Both the position numbers and the translations under genes were made by a program. The notes beneath the pieces are model-generated. The model did not search any database. It was not told where the DNA came from and was given only the letters and a program-made list of their open reading frames with translations. A stretch of DNA of 64,000 nucleotides, from positions 806,001-870,000 of the forward strand of contig CANJKZ010000263.1 in assembly GCA_947471745.1 (NCBI GenBank), written 5' to 3'. Shown piece after piece: positions 38,001 through 50,324 of this stretch; positions within the stretch are counted from its first letter, which is position 1, and every line of letters starts with the position of its first letter. Source of the stretch: Closterium sp. Naga37s-1. Lineage: Eukaryota; Streptophyta; Zygnematophyceae; Desmidiales; Closteriaceae.

Positions 38001-40211
38001 CAGTCTTGATGCAAGACCAAGGGAAAGGACTACAGCCAATCGCTTACCTCAGCAAAAAATTACACGGGGCAGAACTCAACTACCCGATTCACGACAAAGA
38101 GGCCTTAGCGAGCATCACCGCATTCAAGACATGGCGATGCTACCTCGAAGGGAGAAAGACCACGGTCTACACTGACCATTGCAGCCTGAAGTACCTAAAG
38201 ACGCAGCCGACCCTCTCCAGACGACAAGTCAGGTGGATTGACTTCCTCGAGACGCACTTCGACTACGACATCGTGTACAAGCCGGGACACAAGAATAAGG
38301 CAGATGCACTGAGCCGGCCTGGACACGTTGCTGCCATACAGATTTAGGGGATGAATCCGCTACTCAAGGGACTCTTCACGCACGGGTATATCATCGACCC
38401 TGAGATTCCCTTGGCAGAGAAAAAGAAATTGTTGCAGTGGGACCACGACGTCGCACTACGCAAAGGATCAAGAAAGATATGGGTACCCAACTACCCGCCT
38501 CTTCGGCAATTGCTTCTCGAAGAATTCCATGACGTGCGCTACGCTGGACACTTCGGGAGTAACAAGACTCTTGCCGGGATTGCGAAAGTCTACTATTGGC
38601 CTAACATGGCGGATGATGTGCAGAAGTTCGTCACTTCGTGCGACACATGCCAGCGGATGAAGAGCAGTAAGCAGAAGAAAGCAGGACTTCTTCAGCCTCT
38701 ACCCGTCCTGGAACAGCCTTGGCAAGTGGTCAGCTTGGATTTCATCACCGGTTTACCACCTACCAACGCGGGGCATGACGCCATCCTGGTCGTCATCGAC
38801 AAATTCTCAAAGATGGGACACATCATTCCGACACATACAACCGCACGCACGGAGGAAACGGCACAACTATTCCTCAAACACATCATCTCACAGCACGGGA
38901 TCCTAACAACCCTCATATCCGACAGGGACCCCAAGTTTACTAGCAAGTTCTGGAAAGAGCTCATGTCGCTCATGGGGACACGCCTAGCAATGTCATCTGC
39001 ATATCATCCCCAGACCGATGGGCAGACAGAGCGCTTGAACCAAATTGTGGAATAACTCTTGCGCGCAGCGTGCAAGGACGACATTAACAAGTGGGACTTG
39101 CACTTGTCGGTGTTGGAGTTCGCCTACAATAATGCAAAGCATGCCGCAATAGGAGAGACCCCATTCTTCCTCTGTTACGGTCGACATCCGCTAACTCCTC
39201 AACAGCCGACAGTACCTGCAACTGTCCAACCCGCGCACGACTTCGTTACCACAATGCAGCAGCTTTGGGATCAGACACACAAGCGTCTACAGGACATACA
39301 GTCTTCACAGAAACGCTTGGCCGATCGCCATCGACGTGATCATACCATTGCAGTTGGTGACCATGTGCTTCTCGACACATGCAACCTCAACCTCGGTCAC
39401 CTTCCATCCAAGTTACGACCTCGCTTCTGCGGACCTTTCCTCGTAGAAGAGCAGGTCACTCCAATCACATTCCGCTTGCGCCTACCAGCTACTTGGAAGA
39501 TTCATAACGCCTTCCACGTACAGCTTCTTAAACCCTATCGAGACCCAAATAAGCTGTACACGGGACGCCAACCTCCGCCGCCGCCTCCAGTCCTCGTGAA
39601 TGATGAACTTGAGTACGAGGTTGAATCTGTGCTTGCACATCGTCGTCGTCGGCATGGCGCCCTGGAGTTTCTCATACGCTGGAAGGGCTATGATCCTTTT
39701 GAGGACAGCTGGGTCTCTGAAGAAGACATGAGTAACGCTCGATGTTCTCTCCGCGACTATCTTGTCAAGCAGGGTGTTACATCTACCACCCAGCTTTGAG
39801 GGGGGGAAGTGTGAGAGTACGCCGACGTTCGACATATTTCTCATTTCCATATTTTTACTCCATCTTATTCTCCTTATTTTTCTCTTTCATTTGCACTTTA
39901 TTTCACCTCAATCGGACTACTATTCTATTTTCTAGAGCTTTCCGATTATTTCACTTATTTGGTATATTCGGCACCGACATTTACATTATACGGCACCGAC
40001 AGCACCGACAGTGGTGTACAAGTCGTAATCTCGCCATAATCCGAAGTGCCAATGGGCTTGCGTGCTTATGCGCACTTGTGATTATCTATTCTAGAAGAGC
40101 GCGTTCCCGAAGGTTCGGATTATCTGTTGTTTCTATGTATTTCCGAGTATAAATACGCCTTGTACTCACCTTTAGTGCAACATTCTCGAGTGGAAATTTG
40201 ATCCTGTGACA
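35014..40211 (+). mobile_element. Ty3/gypsy chromovirus G, 5' LTR missing
   Basis: Recognisable from the gag start (about 35.0 kb) to the end of a single 3' LTR, 39810-40211 (TGTGAGAG to CTGTGACA), preceded by the purine tract GAGGGGGGG. Parts in order are gag, a CCHC knuckle (CFFCDKPGHRLIDC, near 35.7 kb), protease (VDSGASHS, near 36.5 kb), RT (YLDDILIYS, near 37.5 kb), RNase H, integrase and a chromodomain (RWKGYDPFEDSW, near 39.7 kb). It is broken, with roughly five breaks. With one LTR it cannot be dated. Its 3' end abuts a copia RT fragment, so it was inserted in that copia; its 5' end abuts the decarboxylase intron through a deletion or rearrangement. Confidence 0.88.
39810..40211 (+). 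repeat. 3' LTR of chromovirus G
   Basis: 402 bp; a TATAAATA box lies at about 40150. The right border is set by the switch to copia sequence (CGGGCGACG) and the TG..CA ends. Confidence 0.75.
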
Positions 40212-40588
40212 CGGGCGACGCAGCCAGATCTGCTCGTGCATTCTCCCCTGAAGGAACGCTGCGGAGAAGTCCAAGGTGTGTAACTCGTACATGCGCTGAG
40301 TTGCGATGTGCAGCAACACCTGATGAGTGGTCATCTTCGGGGTGGGAGCGAAGGCCTGGAAGAAGTTTACCCCCTCGCGTGGATTGAAGCCTCTCACCAC
40401 ATAGCGCGCCTTGAACACTGGTGGTGATCCAGGCGGGCGTTTCACCTTGTAGTGCCACATGCCACTGACGACGTTCGTTCTAGGTGGTGGGACGAGGCGC
40501 GGTGGTGGTGGTGAGGCGCCCCTGGCGGTTGCTGGCGCGTGCGCTAACACGCTAGCAGGCTGTTGGCGGGGTCACTGTCGCGTGCACA
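40212..40588 (-). mobile_element. Copia fragment I, RT part
   Basis: On the minus strand it encodes the start of a copia RT (NVVSGMW, KRPPGSPPVFKARYV, LDFSAAFLQG), close to copia C and H. It is cut by G on the left and by H on the right, and resumes at 47560. It is broken. Confidence 0.82.
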
Positions 40589-40720
40589 TGTTACGATAAG
40601 AATGAATTGATAGAAAAATGTGAAGTACAACCCTAGATATAGCAAACCCTAATCATGCAAGGAAGTAGAAATGTAACACCTAGACTAACCTAAACAACAC
40701 ATATAAAATATATGTTGACA
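40589..40720 (-). repeat. 3' LTR of copia H (left copy)
   Basis: 132 bp, identical to 47428-47559. Confidence 0.95.
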
Positions 40721-43599
40721 CACCCCCATAGTCTAGGTGACGGTAACCCCGTGGAAAGACAACACATATCTCAGGGTGGGTCTCAAGGACACACACAGTC
40801 TGAGAGCAAACAAGGGTCACATGACCAGTCACCAAGAACAAGAACTAGCAAGGGTCACAAGACCAGTCCACAAGAACAAGAGAAATCTCAGGGTGGAGCT
40901 CAAAGTCACCACACAGTCCGAGAGCAAGCAAAAGAGCCACAAGGCCAGTTCACATGCAGGTATAAAGCAAATATTGGGATGCAAGAGTACAAGACAATAA
41001 GGACAAAGCATCTACGTAAGCAAGTGAGGACGGGCCCGCACAAGGCCAAGCTGGGTGCAAAAACGCTGGTGATCACAAGGCGGCAACGCCTTGGTGAAGA
41101 TATCTGCAGTGTTGGCCTGAGAGACCACACGTCGTACGAGTGCCTGGCCACGCTGCTGCAACTCACGCAGAAGGAAGTAACGAAGCTGGATGTGCTTCGC
41201 CTTCCCAACCAGTCGGGGCTCCTCACACAACAGGATGGCAGACCTGTTGTCGGCGAACAAGACTGGGGGAGAGCGAGGCCGCTCACCAAGGTCGGTGAGA
41301 AGGAAAGACAGCCAGCGAAGCTCCTGAGCGGCCATGGCCGCAGCGTACACCTCTGCCTCACAGCTGGAACCGGCGACGGACGACGCCCGAGTCGACCGCC
41401 ACGAAACAGCACCTGCCCCGAGGCTAAAGGAGTACCCCTGTGTAGACCGACGTGTCTCCGCGTCGTCGGCCCACGACGAGTCCGAGTAACCTGTGAGTGT
41501 AACTGGCTGCTTCCCTCCAAGGACAAGTCCCATGCCTGATGTACTCGCCACATACTTCGCCACCCTCTTAGCAGCGTACCAGTGGGACGGTCGGTATCTC
41601 CCAGGCGCAACAAAGCGCGCAAGTACGCTAAGAGGGTAAGCTAGGTCTGGGCGAGTGCAGGTCATCAGATACATGAGACAACCCACCAGCTCAGGATATG
41701 GACCACTGGACTCAAATGACTCGTCCGAAGGTGGAGCCGCGAGCCCATGATCCACACCAAGAGGGGTGAGCTGTACCTTGGAGAACGGGAAGCGAAACCG
41801 CGTGAGGATCTGCTCGACCATATGCGACTGAGTCAGCGTAATGGTGCGAGCTGCCCTGTCCCTGGTGATCTGCAGGCCAAGGTAGTGCTGCAGCTCACCA
41901 AGGTCAGTGCATGTGTGTCTCCTCTGCAGTTCCTCCTTCACGGAGGCCAGCACGCGTCGGTCGGGAGTGGCGAACACCAGGTCGTCGACGTAGACCAGGA
42001 CAAAGAACGGGGTCGAGCCATGGCGAACGAACAGTGACAGGTCAGCAGACGACGGAAAGAAGTCAAGCGCTGCAAGGGTCGAGCGAAGTGTGTCGTGCCA
42101 CTCACGTGGAGCCTGACGCAGGCCGTAGACTGGTCGACGCAGCTGCCACTGGGTCCCAGGTGGGAAAGAGCCAGTGAAGCCAGGCGGGCGACGCAGCCAG
42201 ATCTGCTCGTGCAGGCTCCCCTGAAGGAACGCGGTGGAGAAGTCCAAGGAGTGCAACTCGTAGTCGCGCTGGGCTGCAATATGCAGCAACACCCGAAGAG
42301 TACTCATCTTCGGGGTGGGAGCGAAGGTCTAGAAGAAGTCCACCCCCTCTCGCTGACTGAAGCCTCTCGCCACATAGCGCGCCTTGAACACAGGTGGTGA
42401 TCCAGGCGGCCGCTTCACCTTGTAGAGCCATCGGCCACTGACGACGTTCGTCCCAGGTGGTGGGACTGCGTCGACGTAAGTGCCTGTGGACCTATAAGAT
42501 GCCATCTCTGCCTCCTGAGCTGCTATCCAGTACGAAGCCCATGGTCCTGAGACCGCCTCGGCGTGAGTGCGAGGGATCGGGATGTCAAGGGCGTCTGGAT
42601 CCCCCTCAGGGGCAAGCAGCATGGTGCAGAGATGAGGAACAGCGGCCGCAAGAAAACCAAGCTCGAACTGCCTGTCCTCGAGGACCTCTAGGGGAAAAAC
42701 AGGAGCACCCCCAGAGAACGGAGAACGAGCAGGGCCACTCACCAAGTGAGCGGCGTAGTCAAGGCGGTGGGAAGAGGCAAAGCCAGCGATAGTGGTAACA
42801 AGTGCCGAAACAGACGACAGAGGTGCAGTCGGGTGAGTGACCAACGCGGACAAAACACGGGAGACGACAGGACGGAGGCACGGAGGTAGTCGGACAACGG
42901 GTTGTGAAGCACACTGAGGGACGACTTAGGGGGCTGTGGAAGGATAGGAGGAGGCGGAACACGAGAGCGAAGAACAAGGTGGAACGGACCGTCTGCACGG
43001 TAACGGGACCGACGACGCTCTGGGGATATAGCACGACTGAGGGGAGAACGACGAGTCCACTGGGACGAGGAAAGGGACTCAACAGGGGGAACAGGAGGGG
43101 ATGGTAGGGGACCACGAACAAAGCGTGCAGGTGCTGGGTCGGGGAGGTCGTGTAGTCGCAGTCGCTGCTGCTCCGCCTCCTCTGGCGTCTGCTGTGACGG
43201 CACCGGCCCCTGCTGCTGCTCCTGTGGCTCTGCCTCTGCCCTCTCCTGCTGCGACTGCAGCTGCACCCGCTGCTGCGAGCGGGACTCCTGCGCTACCCTC
43301 TCCTGCTGAGGTCGTGACTCCTCCTGTACTCTCTCCCGTGGGGCCTGTAACTGCACCTGCTGCTGCGGGTGGGACTCCTGCCCTACCCTCTCCTGGTGCG
43401 GCCGTGACTCCTCCTGTACTCTCTCCTGCTGGGTCTGTAACTGCACCTGCTGCTGCGGGCTGGACTCCTGCTCTACCCTCTCCTGGTGCGGCCGTGACTC
43501 CTCCTCTACCCTCTCCTGCTGCGGCTGCAGCTGCACCCGCTGCTGCGACCGGGACTCCTACTCTACCCTCTCGTGCTGCTGCTGTGACTCCTCCTCTAC

Positions 43600-43616
43600 T
43601 CTCTCCTGCTGCTGTA

Positions 43617-43654
<38 letters not shown>

Positions 43655-43690
43655 TCCTCCTGCCGCTGCTGGTGCTGCTGCTGCTGTGCC
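43600..43690 (-). repeat. CAG/CTG microsatellite in the copia H linker
   Basis: A run of about ten CTG triplets on the plus strand (Gln codons on the minus strand) flanked by CTCCTG-type variants. The wider Gln/Glu-rich linker (about 43.1-43.7 kb) is built of ~60-bp repeats. Confidence 0.88.
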
Positions 43691-46058
43691 CTCTCAAACC
43701 GCTCACGCTCCTCCCTTTCCAACCGGAGGAGACGCTGCTCACGGGTCAGGAAACGTACAGTGCGAGGTGTAGGCGCCACAGTGCCAGTGCCTCCAGCTCC
43801 AGCACTCCCAGAACCAGCACCTCCACTAGTGACACCCCCGGGGCCTCCAGTACCTCACGTAGGAGCACCCCCAAGCTCCGCAGCAACCGGCCGCAGAGGA
43901 GAACGAGGAGGGAACTGCGGGACGACCGGGAAGCCGAGGGGTGACGAGGGGCGAGGCCGCCGACTCGAGGCTGCCGTGTCCTCCACAGGAGTGACCTCCA
44001 CGCCCACACCCACTGCACCCCCTGAACCGACACCACGAGCTCCTGCAGCCCCATCACCCTCACCCTCCGCAACTGCACCAACCGCACCCCCAGACACGAC
44101 AGGGACTGGACATTGCGGGGGGGACGACTGCGGAGTGACGTGCGACACACCTGACGGGGCAGGACGCGAAGCGGGGGGGGCTACCGGGGCGACAGGGGGG
44201 GGCTCAAGGGTGAGGAACAGCGGGGGGGAAAAGACCTCAGTACCTCGGTGGGGGCGACTCCTGTAGTAACAGACAGACTCGTCGAACGTGACGTCCTGAG
44301 AAGCGAAGAACCCGCAGGTGACCGGGTCGTAGAACACCCAGCCGGAGGCGTCCAAAAGGAAGCCAAGAAAGACGCAAGCACGAGTGCGCGGAGACAACTT
44401 GTTCGCGCCAGGGGCGCGAACGTGGGCCAGACAACCCCAGACGCAGAAGTCAGCTGCTACGCCCTGTATACCTGACCAGAGAGAGACCGGCGTCACCCGT
44501 GGCCGTGCGTCACTGGGCCACAGGTTCAGCTGGTGTGCGGCGTAGCGGACTGCCTGAGGCCACAAGAACTGAGGGGCACCGGCATGGCACATGGAGGTCC
44601 GGGCAACCTCCATGACCAGGCCGATGCGACGCTCGGCTACCCCGTTCTGCTGCGGCGAGGCTAGTAGCGTGTACGACTGAATGACTCCCCGACCCTGACA
44701 GAACGTCTCTAGGCGAGTGGAAGAGAACTCACCACCACGGTCCGAGTTTAGGCGAAGCCCACACAGGCCCTGGGCGCCACCCCACGCTAGGAGCCACGGC
44801 TCGAGGACGGTAGGCACGTCGGCCTTCCGTCGCAAGGGGAAAACCATGGTGTAGCGGGAATAGTCGTCCACCACAATCAGGAAGTAGCGTTCCTGACGTG
44901 GGCCAAGGACAGGGGAGGGGCCCCAAACGTCCAAGTGCAGGGTCTGGAAGGGAGCCGTGGTGGGGGGGAACGAGGAGGAGTGAGGGGCGGCGCGCTGCCG
45001 ACCCTCGATGCAAGGAGTGCACGGCGGCGCAGGCGAGCGAGGAAGCGGGGCAAGCGACGCTGGGAGACTTGAGACCAGACGGTGACATACCATCCTACTA
45101 AGACGTGGGAACGACGGGTGACCTAGACGGTGGTGCCAGAGGACTGACGGGTGGGCGAGTGACCGACAGTCGCACGACACAGCAGCTACCTGATCTGACC
45201 TGACCTGACCCGACTCAGTGTGGTGGGACCAAGTGTGTAGTGAGTACAGACCAGATCCCGGCTCTCTGTGGAAAGTGGCCAGAGGCGCCCCAGTGGCACC
45301 GATAGTGCAAGAGGCAACAGGCTCGTCCAGTGGGAAAGTAGTGACTACACCTAGGTCGTGGAGGTGACTGACACCCACCAGGTTCCTAGAGAACGAGGGG
45401 GTATAGTAACCTATAAGAAAACCTGAGGGAGCCGCCGGACACGAAAGAGTGGTGGTGCTGCGAGCAACTACACGTCCCACAGAGGGGTCAGCCAAGGCGA
45501 CAGTGACTGGAGGGCGCAGTGGTGTGAGGTCAGTACAGTCGCGAAAGAAACAGCTGGTCGCTCCAGAGTCTAGGGTGAAGGAAAGCTGTGCAGTCTGTGG
45601 GGTCGCACCCGAACCAGCTACAAAGGCTAGTGCTAGACTAGTGGTAGCTGCAGCTCCTACACAAAGACCCTCAGAGGCGCCTGGACTGGAAACAACACAC
45701 GCACCAAGACTAGAAACACAGGTCTCTACTCGTGCAGCCGGAAAAGGTCCTAGACCAGATAGGTGAGACTCAACTGGTGCAGTAGTGCGCTGGCGAAGGC
45801 GCGAAGGCCAGTGCGGTGTAATAGCGTGAGGACCAAAACGCTCACGGTGGAGGTCGTCGAGTCGACGGTAGCAGCTGGACGCAGTGTGGTCAGGACTCCA
45901 GCAGGTAGTACCAGCACCAGGGCCTGTCAGGGCACGGGCCGACGTCTCGCCCACTGCTAGCTGAGCCACTGCTGGGGGCGCCACACTTTGGACCAGCAAG
46001 CCCCCATTGACGGGAGTGCTGTGGCTGGCCCTGCTGCTGTAGAACCCTAGTACACGCC

Positions 46059-46495
46059 ATGACAGCCTTTGCTGCTGCTGGTTCTGCTGGGGGCAGCCTA
46101 AGCTGCTGCTGGTGCGCTGGGGGCAGCGTGTGCTGCTGCTGGTGCGCTGGCGGTAGCCTAAGCTGTTGCTGGTGCGCTAGGGGCAGCCTATGCTGCTGCT
46201 GGTTCGCTGGGGGCAGCCTATGCTGCTGCTGGTGCGCTGGCGGCAGCCTATGCTGCTTTTGGTTCTGCTGGGGGCAGCCTACGCTGCCGCTGGTGCGCTG
46301 GGGGCAGCCTGTGCTGCTGCTGGTGCGCTGGCGGTAGCCTAAGCTGCTGCTGGTGCGCTGGGGGCAGCCTATGCTGCTGCTGGTTCGCTGGGGGCAGCCT
46401 ATGCTGCTTCTGGTTCTGCTGCGGGCAGCCTATGCTGCTGCTGGCGCGCTGGGGGCAGCCTATGCTGCTGCTGGTGCTGCTGGCGGCAGTGTAAT
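46059..46495 (-). repeat. 30-bp minisatellite in the copia H leader
   Basis: GCTGCTGCTGGTGCGCTGGG + GGCAGCCTAT and variants repeat about 14 times. Confidence 0.9.
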
Positions 46496-46591
46496 CGGCT
46501 GGGGCTACTGGCGGCGGGTGTGGCAGCTTGTGGGGAGGCGGGTTTCAGGTGGGGAAGCTGTTAAGGCAGCAGGCTACGGGTGGGGAAGGTG

Positions 46592-46985
46592 AGGCGGCGG
46601 TTCTGTGCGGTTCTGTGCGGTTATGTGCAGTTCTGTGCGGTTCTGTGCGGTTCAATGCGGTGGAGAGGACTGGGTGGGGCGGCTGATCCCGGGTGAGGTG
46701 CCTGGAACGGGTGGGGTAGCAGGTTTCCAGGTGGGGCGGCGGTTGTCAGGTCTGGGGCGGCGGTTTTCAGGTGGGGAAGCTGTTAAGGCGGCGGTTCTGT
46801 GCGGTTCTGTGCAGTTATGTGCAGTTCTGTGCGGTTCTATGCGGTTCAATGCGGTGGAGAGGACTGGGTGGGGCGGCTGATCCCGGGTGAGGTGCCTGGA
46901 ATGGGTGGGGCAGCAGGTTTCCAGTTGGGGCGGCGGTTGTCAGGTCTGGGGCGGCGGTTTTCAGGTCTGGGGCGGCGGGTTTCCG
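46592..46985 (-). repeat. 194-bp tandem duplication in the copia H leader
   Basis: Two copies with a period of about 194 bp; for example TGGAGAGGACTGGGTGGGGC occurs at 46661 and again at 46855. Each copy contains smaller GCGGTTCTGT and GGCGGCGGTTTTCAGGT repeats. Confidence 0.85.
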
Positions 46986-47427
46986 GGTTCGGCGGGGGAT
47001 TTCAGGTCTGTATTGGCGGGTTTTCAGGTCTGGGGGCCGGTTAAGACGGTGGGCTGCACGTGCCCGCGGCTACGACGTACTAGTACGGAGCTGCGGGTGC
47101 GACTAAGGCTGCGCGCGCAGCTACGCGCGTTCGTCTGCTGCGCGCTAGAGGGCTGGGGGGCAACGCGCGGGGTAAAACGAGTGGGGCGCGGGGTAGAAAA
47201 CCGAGTGACGCACGGCAAAAACGGGTGAGGCGCAGGGCAGAAACGGGTGACGCGCGATGGCGACGGGGGGGCGCGGCCTACTCGGGCTCTACGGGGCAGG
47301 GCGCTTCGGGCTACGGGTCGCTACGAGGCGCGCGGGTGGTGGGCCCATAGACTATCGAGAGAAATTTCGCCTAGGGGAAAAATCGCCTAGGGGAAAAATC
47401 GCCTAGAGGAAACCTAGCTCTATACCA

Positions 47428-47559
47428 TGTTACGATAAGAATGAATTGATAGAAAAATGTGAAGTACAACCCTAGATATAGCAAACCCTAATCATGCAAG
47501 GAAGTAGAAATGTAACACCTAGACTAACCTAAACAACACATATAAAATATATGTTGACA
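47428..47559 (-). repeat. 5' LTR of copia H (right copy)
   Basis: 132 bp, next to the priming site. Confidence 0.95.
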
Positions 47560-47965
47560 GCACAAACTCGCTGGTGAGCCGTTGGTGTCATCGCTGACAG
47601 GGTCGCAAGCTCGTGCGCGAACGCGATGGCGGGCCGCTGGCGAAATCAATGGCTGGCGCTAACGCATGCACGAACGCGCTGGCGGGTCACTAGAGGGCGG
47701 ATTGGCGAGCTCGGGGCGGGGCGCGCCATGGCAACAGTCCAAAGTGGGCCTATTAAAAAAAAAAAAAAAAAAAAAGTCGTAGGCGCTAGGAGAGAAACTA
47801 CTCTGAAGCTGTTGACATAACCGGAAATCGGCAGTGGATAGTATAAGATTGCTAAGTTGAGAGAAGACAATCTAGCAAAAGTACAAATAAAAGTACAAAA
47901 GTATAAATAGCAATCTAGATAGCCATGTACTCTAAGGGGTACATTCCGTTATTAACTGCATTACT
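47560..47965 (-). mobile_element. Copia fragment I, leader and part of an F-like LTR
   Basis: 47565-47809 is GC-rich leader sequence with a 20-bp A run at about 47756-47775. 47810-47965 on the minus strand matches the end of the element F LTR (GGAATGTACCCC, AACTTAGCAA, TATCCACT, TCAACA). Together with the RT part at 40212-40588 this is one old, internally deleted element that was split by H. It is broken. Confidence 0.65.
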
Positions 47966-50324
47966 TTTTGCGTGGAACTTGCGATCCCCGAACACGGCAT
48001 CACAACGCTCCACCCAGAGCTGGTGAATGCCAATGGCCGCGATCGTCGCTTCCGGAAAATCTGAGCTGGAGGCGGTCCATTTGAAGAGAAGATCTCCCAG
48101 CGAGGCAACCGTGCGTGAAGGATTAAACATGCGCAGAGCATTCTTGAGCGCCTGGACGACAGCTTGGATTTATGGGCTGTAAAAAGGGCAGTGTTCTAAA
48201 GTTTCAGCTTCCGCGCAGTGTGGACAAATCGGCTTGGAACTCAGAAAAGCCAACCTCTCCCCAACCTGAAGGTTGAAATTGTGAATCCTGATTAAAACGT
48301 CCCGTGGTCTGCTTGGGATGGTCAGTGAATCCCGGATCTTAACTTCCCGCTTCCAGTCTATCCGGCCACCCCACTTGCTTGCCCATCTTTCCCTCCGCTG
48401 CGCAGATGATTTCCGCTTCCCCCAGACTTTCCGCATTCCCCTGATTGACAGAACCACCCCGTTCTTGAAGATAGGTGTGCGGAGAAGCGCAGCCCCTGGC
48501 TGATACACCACCCCCCTGCGACAGCCCCAGCCGAGCTACCTCCTCCTATCGCCGCTGTGACAGCCTCCTCACTGGGAAGCAGTAGCTTCTCTTTCCAGGC
48601 CGGCGGGATTGCCGCTTTAGCTTTCAGCGCCATCCTGGCCTGTCCTGCGCCCCCCAGCCAGGCCGCAAGCGACTCCTTGGACATAAAACTTTTGCCGCCG
48701 TCCGGACCCTCCGTGACCAGCTCACCCACCCTGACGTCCCACAGCTTCTTGGCGTCCTTTTGACCACCCACTAGGTTTGTACCGTTCATCAAGATGCATC
48801 GGTTGAAAGCAACCCGCTCCCCAGCCACCTCCGACTGTGAGACCGGCTCCGGCACTTCAGCAAGCGGAGAGGGCATAAAGAGCTCACAGGTCTGCTTCCA
48901 TCGAACGCTGTCCCCCGGCCTGTGCTTCAGCAGCCTATCGTGCACCGTGAAGGTATCAAAACCCATGGGTAAGTTGGCCGCTTTCAGCATTAGACCTTGT
49001 TTTTGTAAGTTTCTTTCCGTCAGTAAACTACCGATGCGTCTCGCCGCCAAACACGCCATCATGATTTCAGGATCTCTAACTCCAACCCCGCCGTCTGCCC
49101 TTGCCGCGAAGATTAGGTCCTTCCCCCAGAGAATGAAGCACCCTTCCGCCATAGCTCTGTTCCCTGACATGAAATTGTGTATCAGCTTCATGATCCTGTT
49201 CCAGGCCTCGGCCGTTGGAGGGTAGACGATGGCTTGGAAGGCAATGATCAGGGTGATCTAACCATTTATGACCACGGCTATCCCGGTGAGTGTGAGGAAC
49301 ACCGACTCCCACTTCCGGAGTTCACCCAGTATCCGCACCGTCGCCTTTCCCACGTCGCGGTGCCATCCCCTGAAGCTGTAATCCAGACGCCTAACAGACG
49401 TTGTTCTTCTTTTTCTTCCGCCCATTTAAAACCGTTTGTCCGCCAGGTAGTTGCTCCGAGGTTCCTTCCCAACGGTACCACCACCGACTTGTCCTTGTTG
49501 GTGGCAAGGCCCGACATCCCCTCGAAGTCATCCAAAAGCTTCTCCGCTTTACCAAGCTGCGCCTTCCCCTCCAGCAGCAGGGTGGTGTCGTCCGCGTAGT
49601 CCAGGTAGGCTAAGCGGCTCCCCAGGTCCCCCTCCAAACCAAGCTTCCGCTTTACTACCATTTGCGCTAGGGGTTCCACCGCGCAGAGAAAGAGGTAGGG
49701 CGCGAATGGACACCCTTGACGTACCCCGGAGACAACATCCAGCGCCTCTCCTTTCCAGCCGTTGATTAACAGGCGTGTCCTCGTTTCTTTGTGCAGGCCT
49801 TCCACCCAACGAACGAATTGCGCCGGGAAACCCATCTTGTCGAGCACCGAGAACAGGAAATTCCTGGAAACCGAGTCGAAGGCCTTCTTGAAATTTACCA
49901 AGAGAAGATACCAGTCCTCTTTTTTGTTCCGCGCGGCTTCTATGACATCCGCAACCAAACCGATGGCGTGTGAGATTTTCCGACCTGGAATGAAGCCATA
50001 CTGCTCCTCCGAGACGACCAGGTGAAGTACTTTCTCCATTCGATCCGCATCAACTCTCGTCAGGACCTTGAACGCGAAATTTAAGAGCGTGATCGGACGG
50101 TAGTTGTTCAGCTGGCTGTTCTCCCCCTTCTTGAAAAGTTAGATGGTGACTGCTTCTTTGATGTTTGTAGATAATACCGCCGATGTTGAGAAATCCACGA
50201 CAAGCTGCATGAAGCTACGACCCTGGACATCCCAGTGAAGCTCAAAGAGCTCCTTCGGTAGCCCGTCCAAGCCCGGCGACTTGTTGCACACCATCTCCTT
50301 GAAGGCGTGTTTCACCTTTATCCT
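47966..50324 (-). mobile_element. LINE (non-LTR retrotransposon), 5'-truncated
   Basis: On the minus strand the RT begins within NKSPGLDGLPKELF, continues through NYRPITLLNFAFK, YGFIPGRKI, VNFKKAFDSVSR, GVRQGCPFAP and the catalytic LDYADDTTLL (near 49.6 kb), and ends in a zf-RVT type region CPHCAEAETLEHC (near 48.2 kb) and a short tail ending IHQLWVERCDAVF. There is an in-frame stop near 50137 and frameshifts near 49.3 and 48.4-48.1 kb. The N-terminal endonuclease and ORF1 are missing. The 5' end is fused to copia J integrase at about 50324, and no poly(A) tail longer than about five bases is seen. It is dead and moderately old. Confidence 0.88.

Larger units (their letters stand above)
40589..47559 (-). 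mobile_element. Copia element H, very young, gag-deficient
   Basis: LTRs of 132 bp (40589-40720 and 47428-47559) are identical by eye. The target duplication GCACA is at 40584-40588 and 47560-47564. The minus-strand priming site TGGTATAGAGC adjoins the right LTR. Minus-strand parts are a tandem-repeat leader (about 47.4-46.0 kb), a Cys/His cluster and protease (LDSGATSC, near 45.55 kb), integrase (HHRLGH; LNSDRGGEF), a CAG-rich linker, RT (YVDDLVF, near 41.98 kb) and RNase H. The usual N-terminal gag region is not recognisable. It is broken, with several breaks, so its recent insertion probably used proteins from a relative such as copia C. Confidence 0.92.

Noticed and set aside
47756-47775. 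Poly(A) tail of a SINE or processed gene copy
   Set aside because: The A run sits where copia C also has a homopolymer in its leader, and no SINE body or target duplication is visible.
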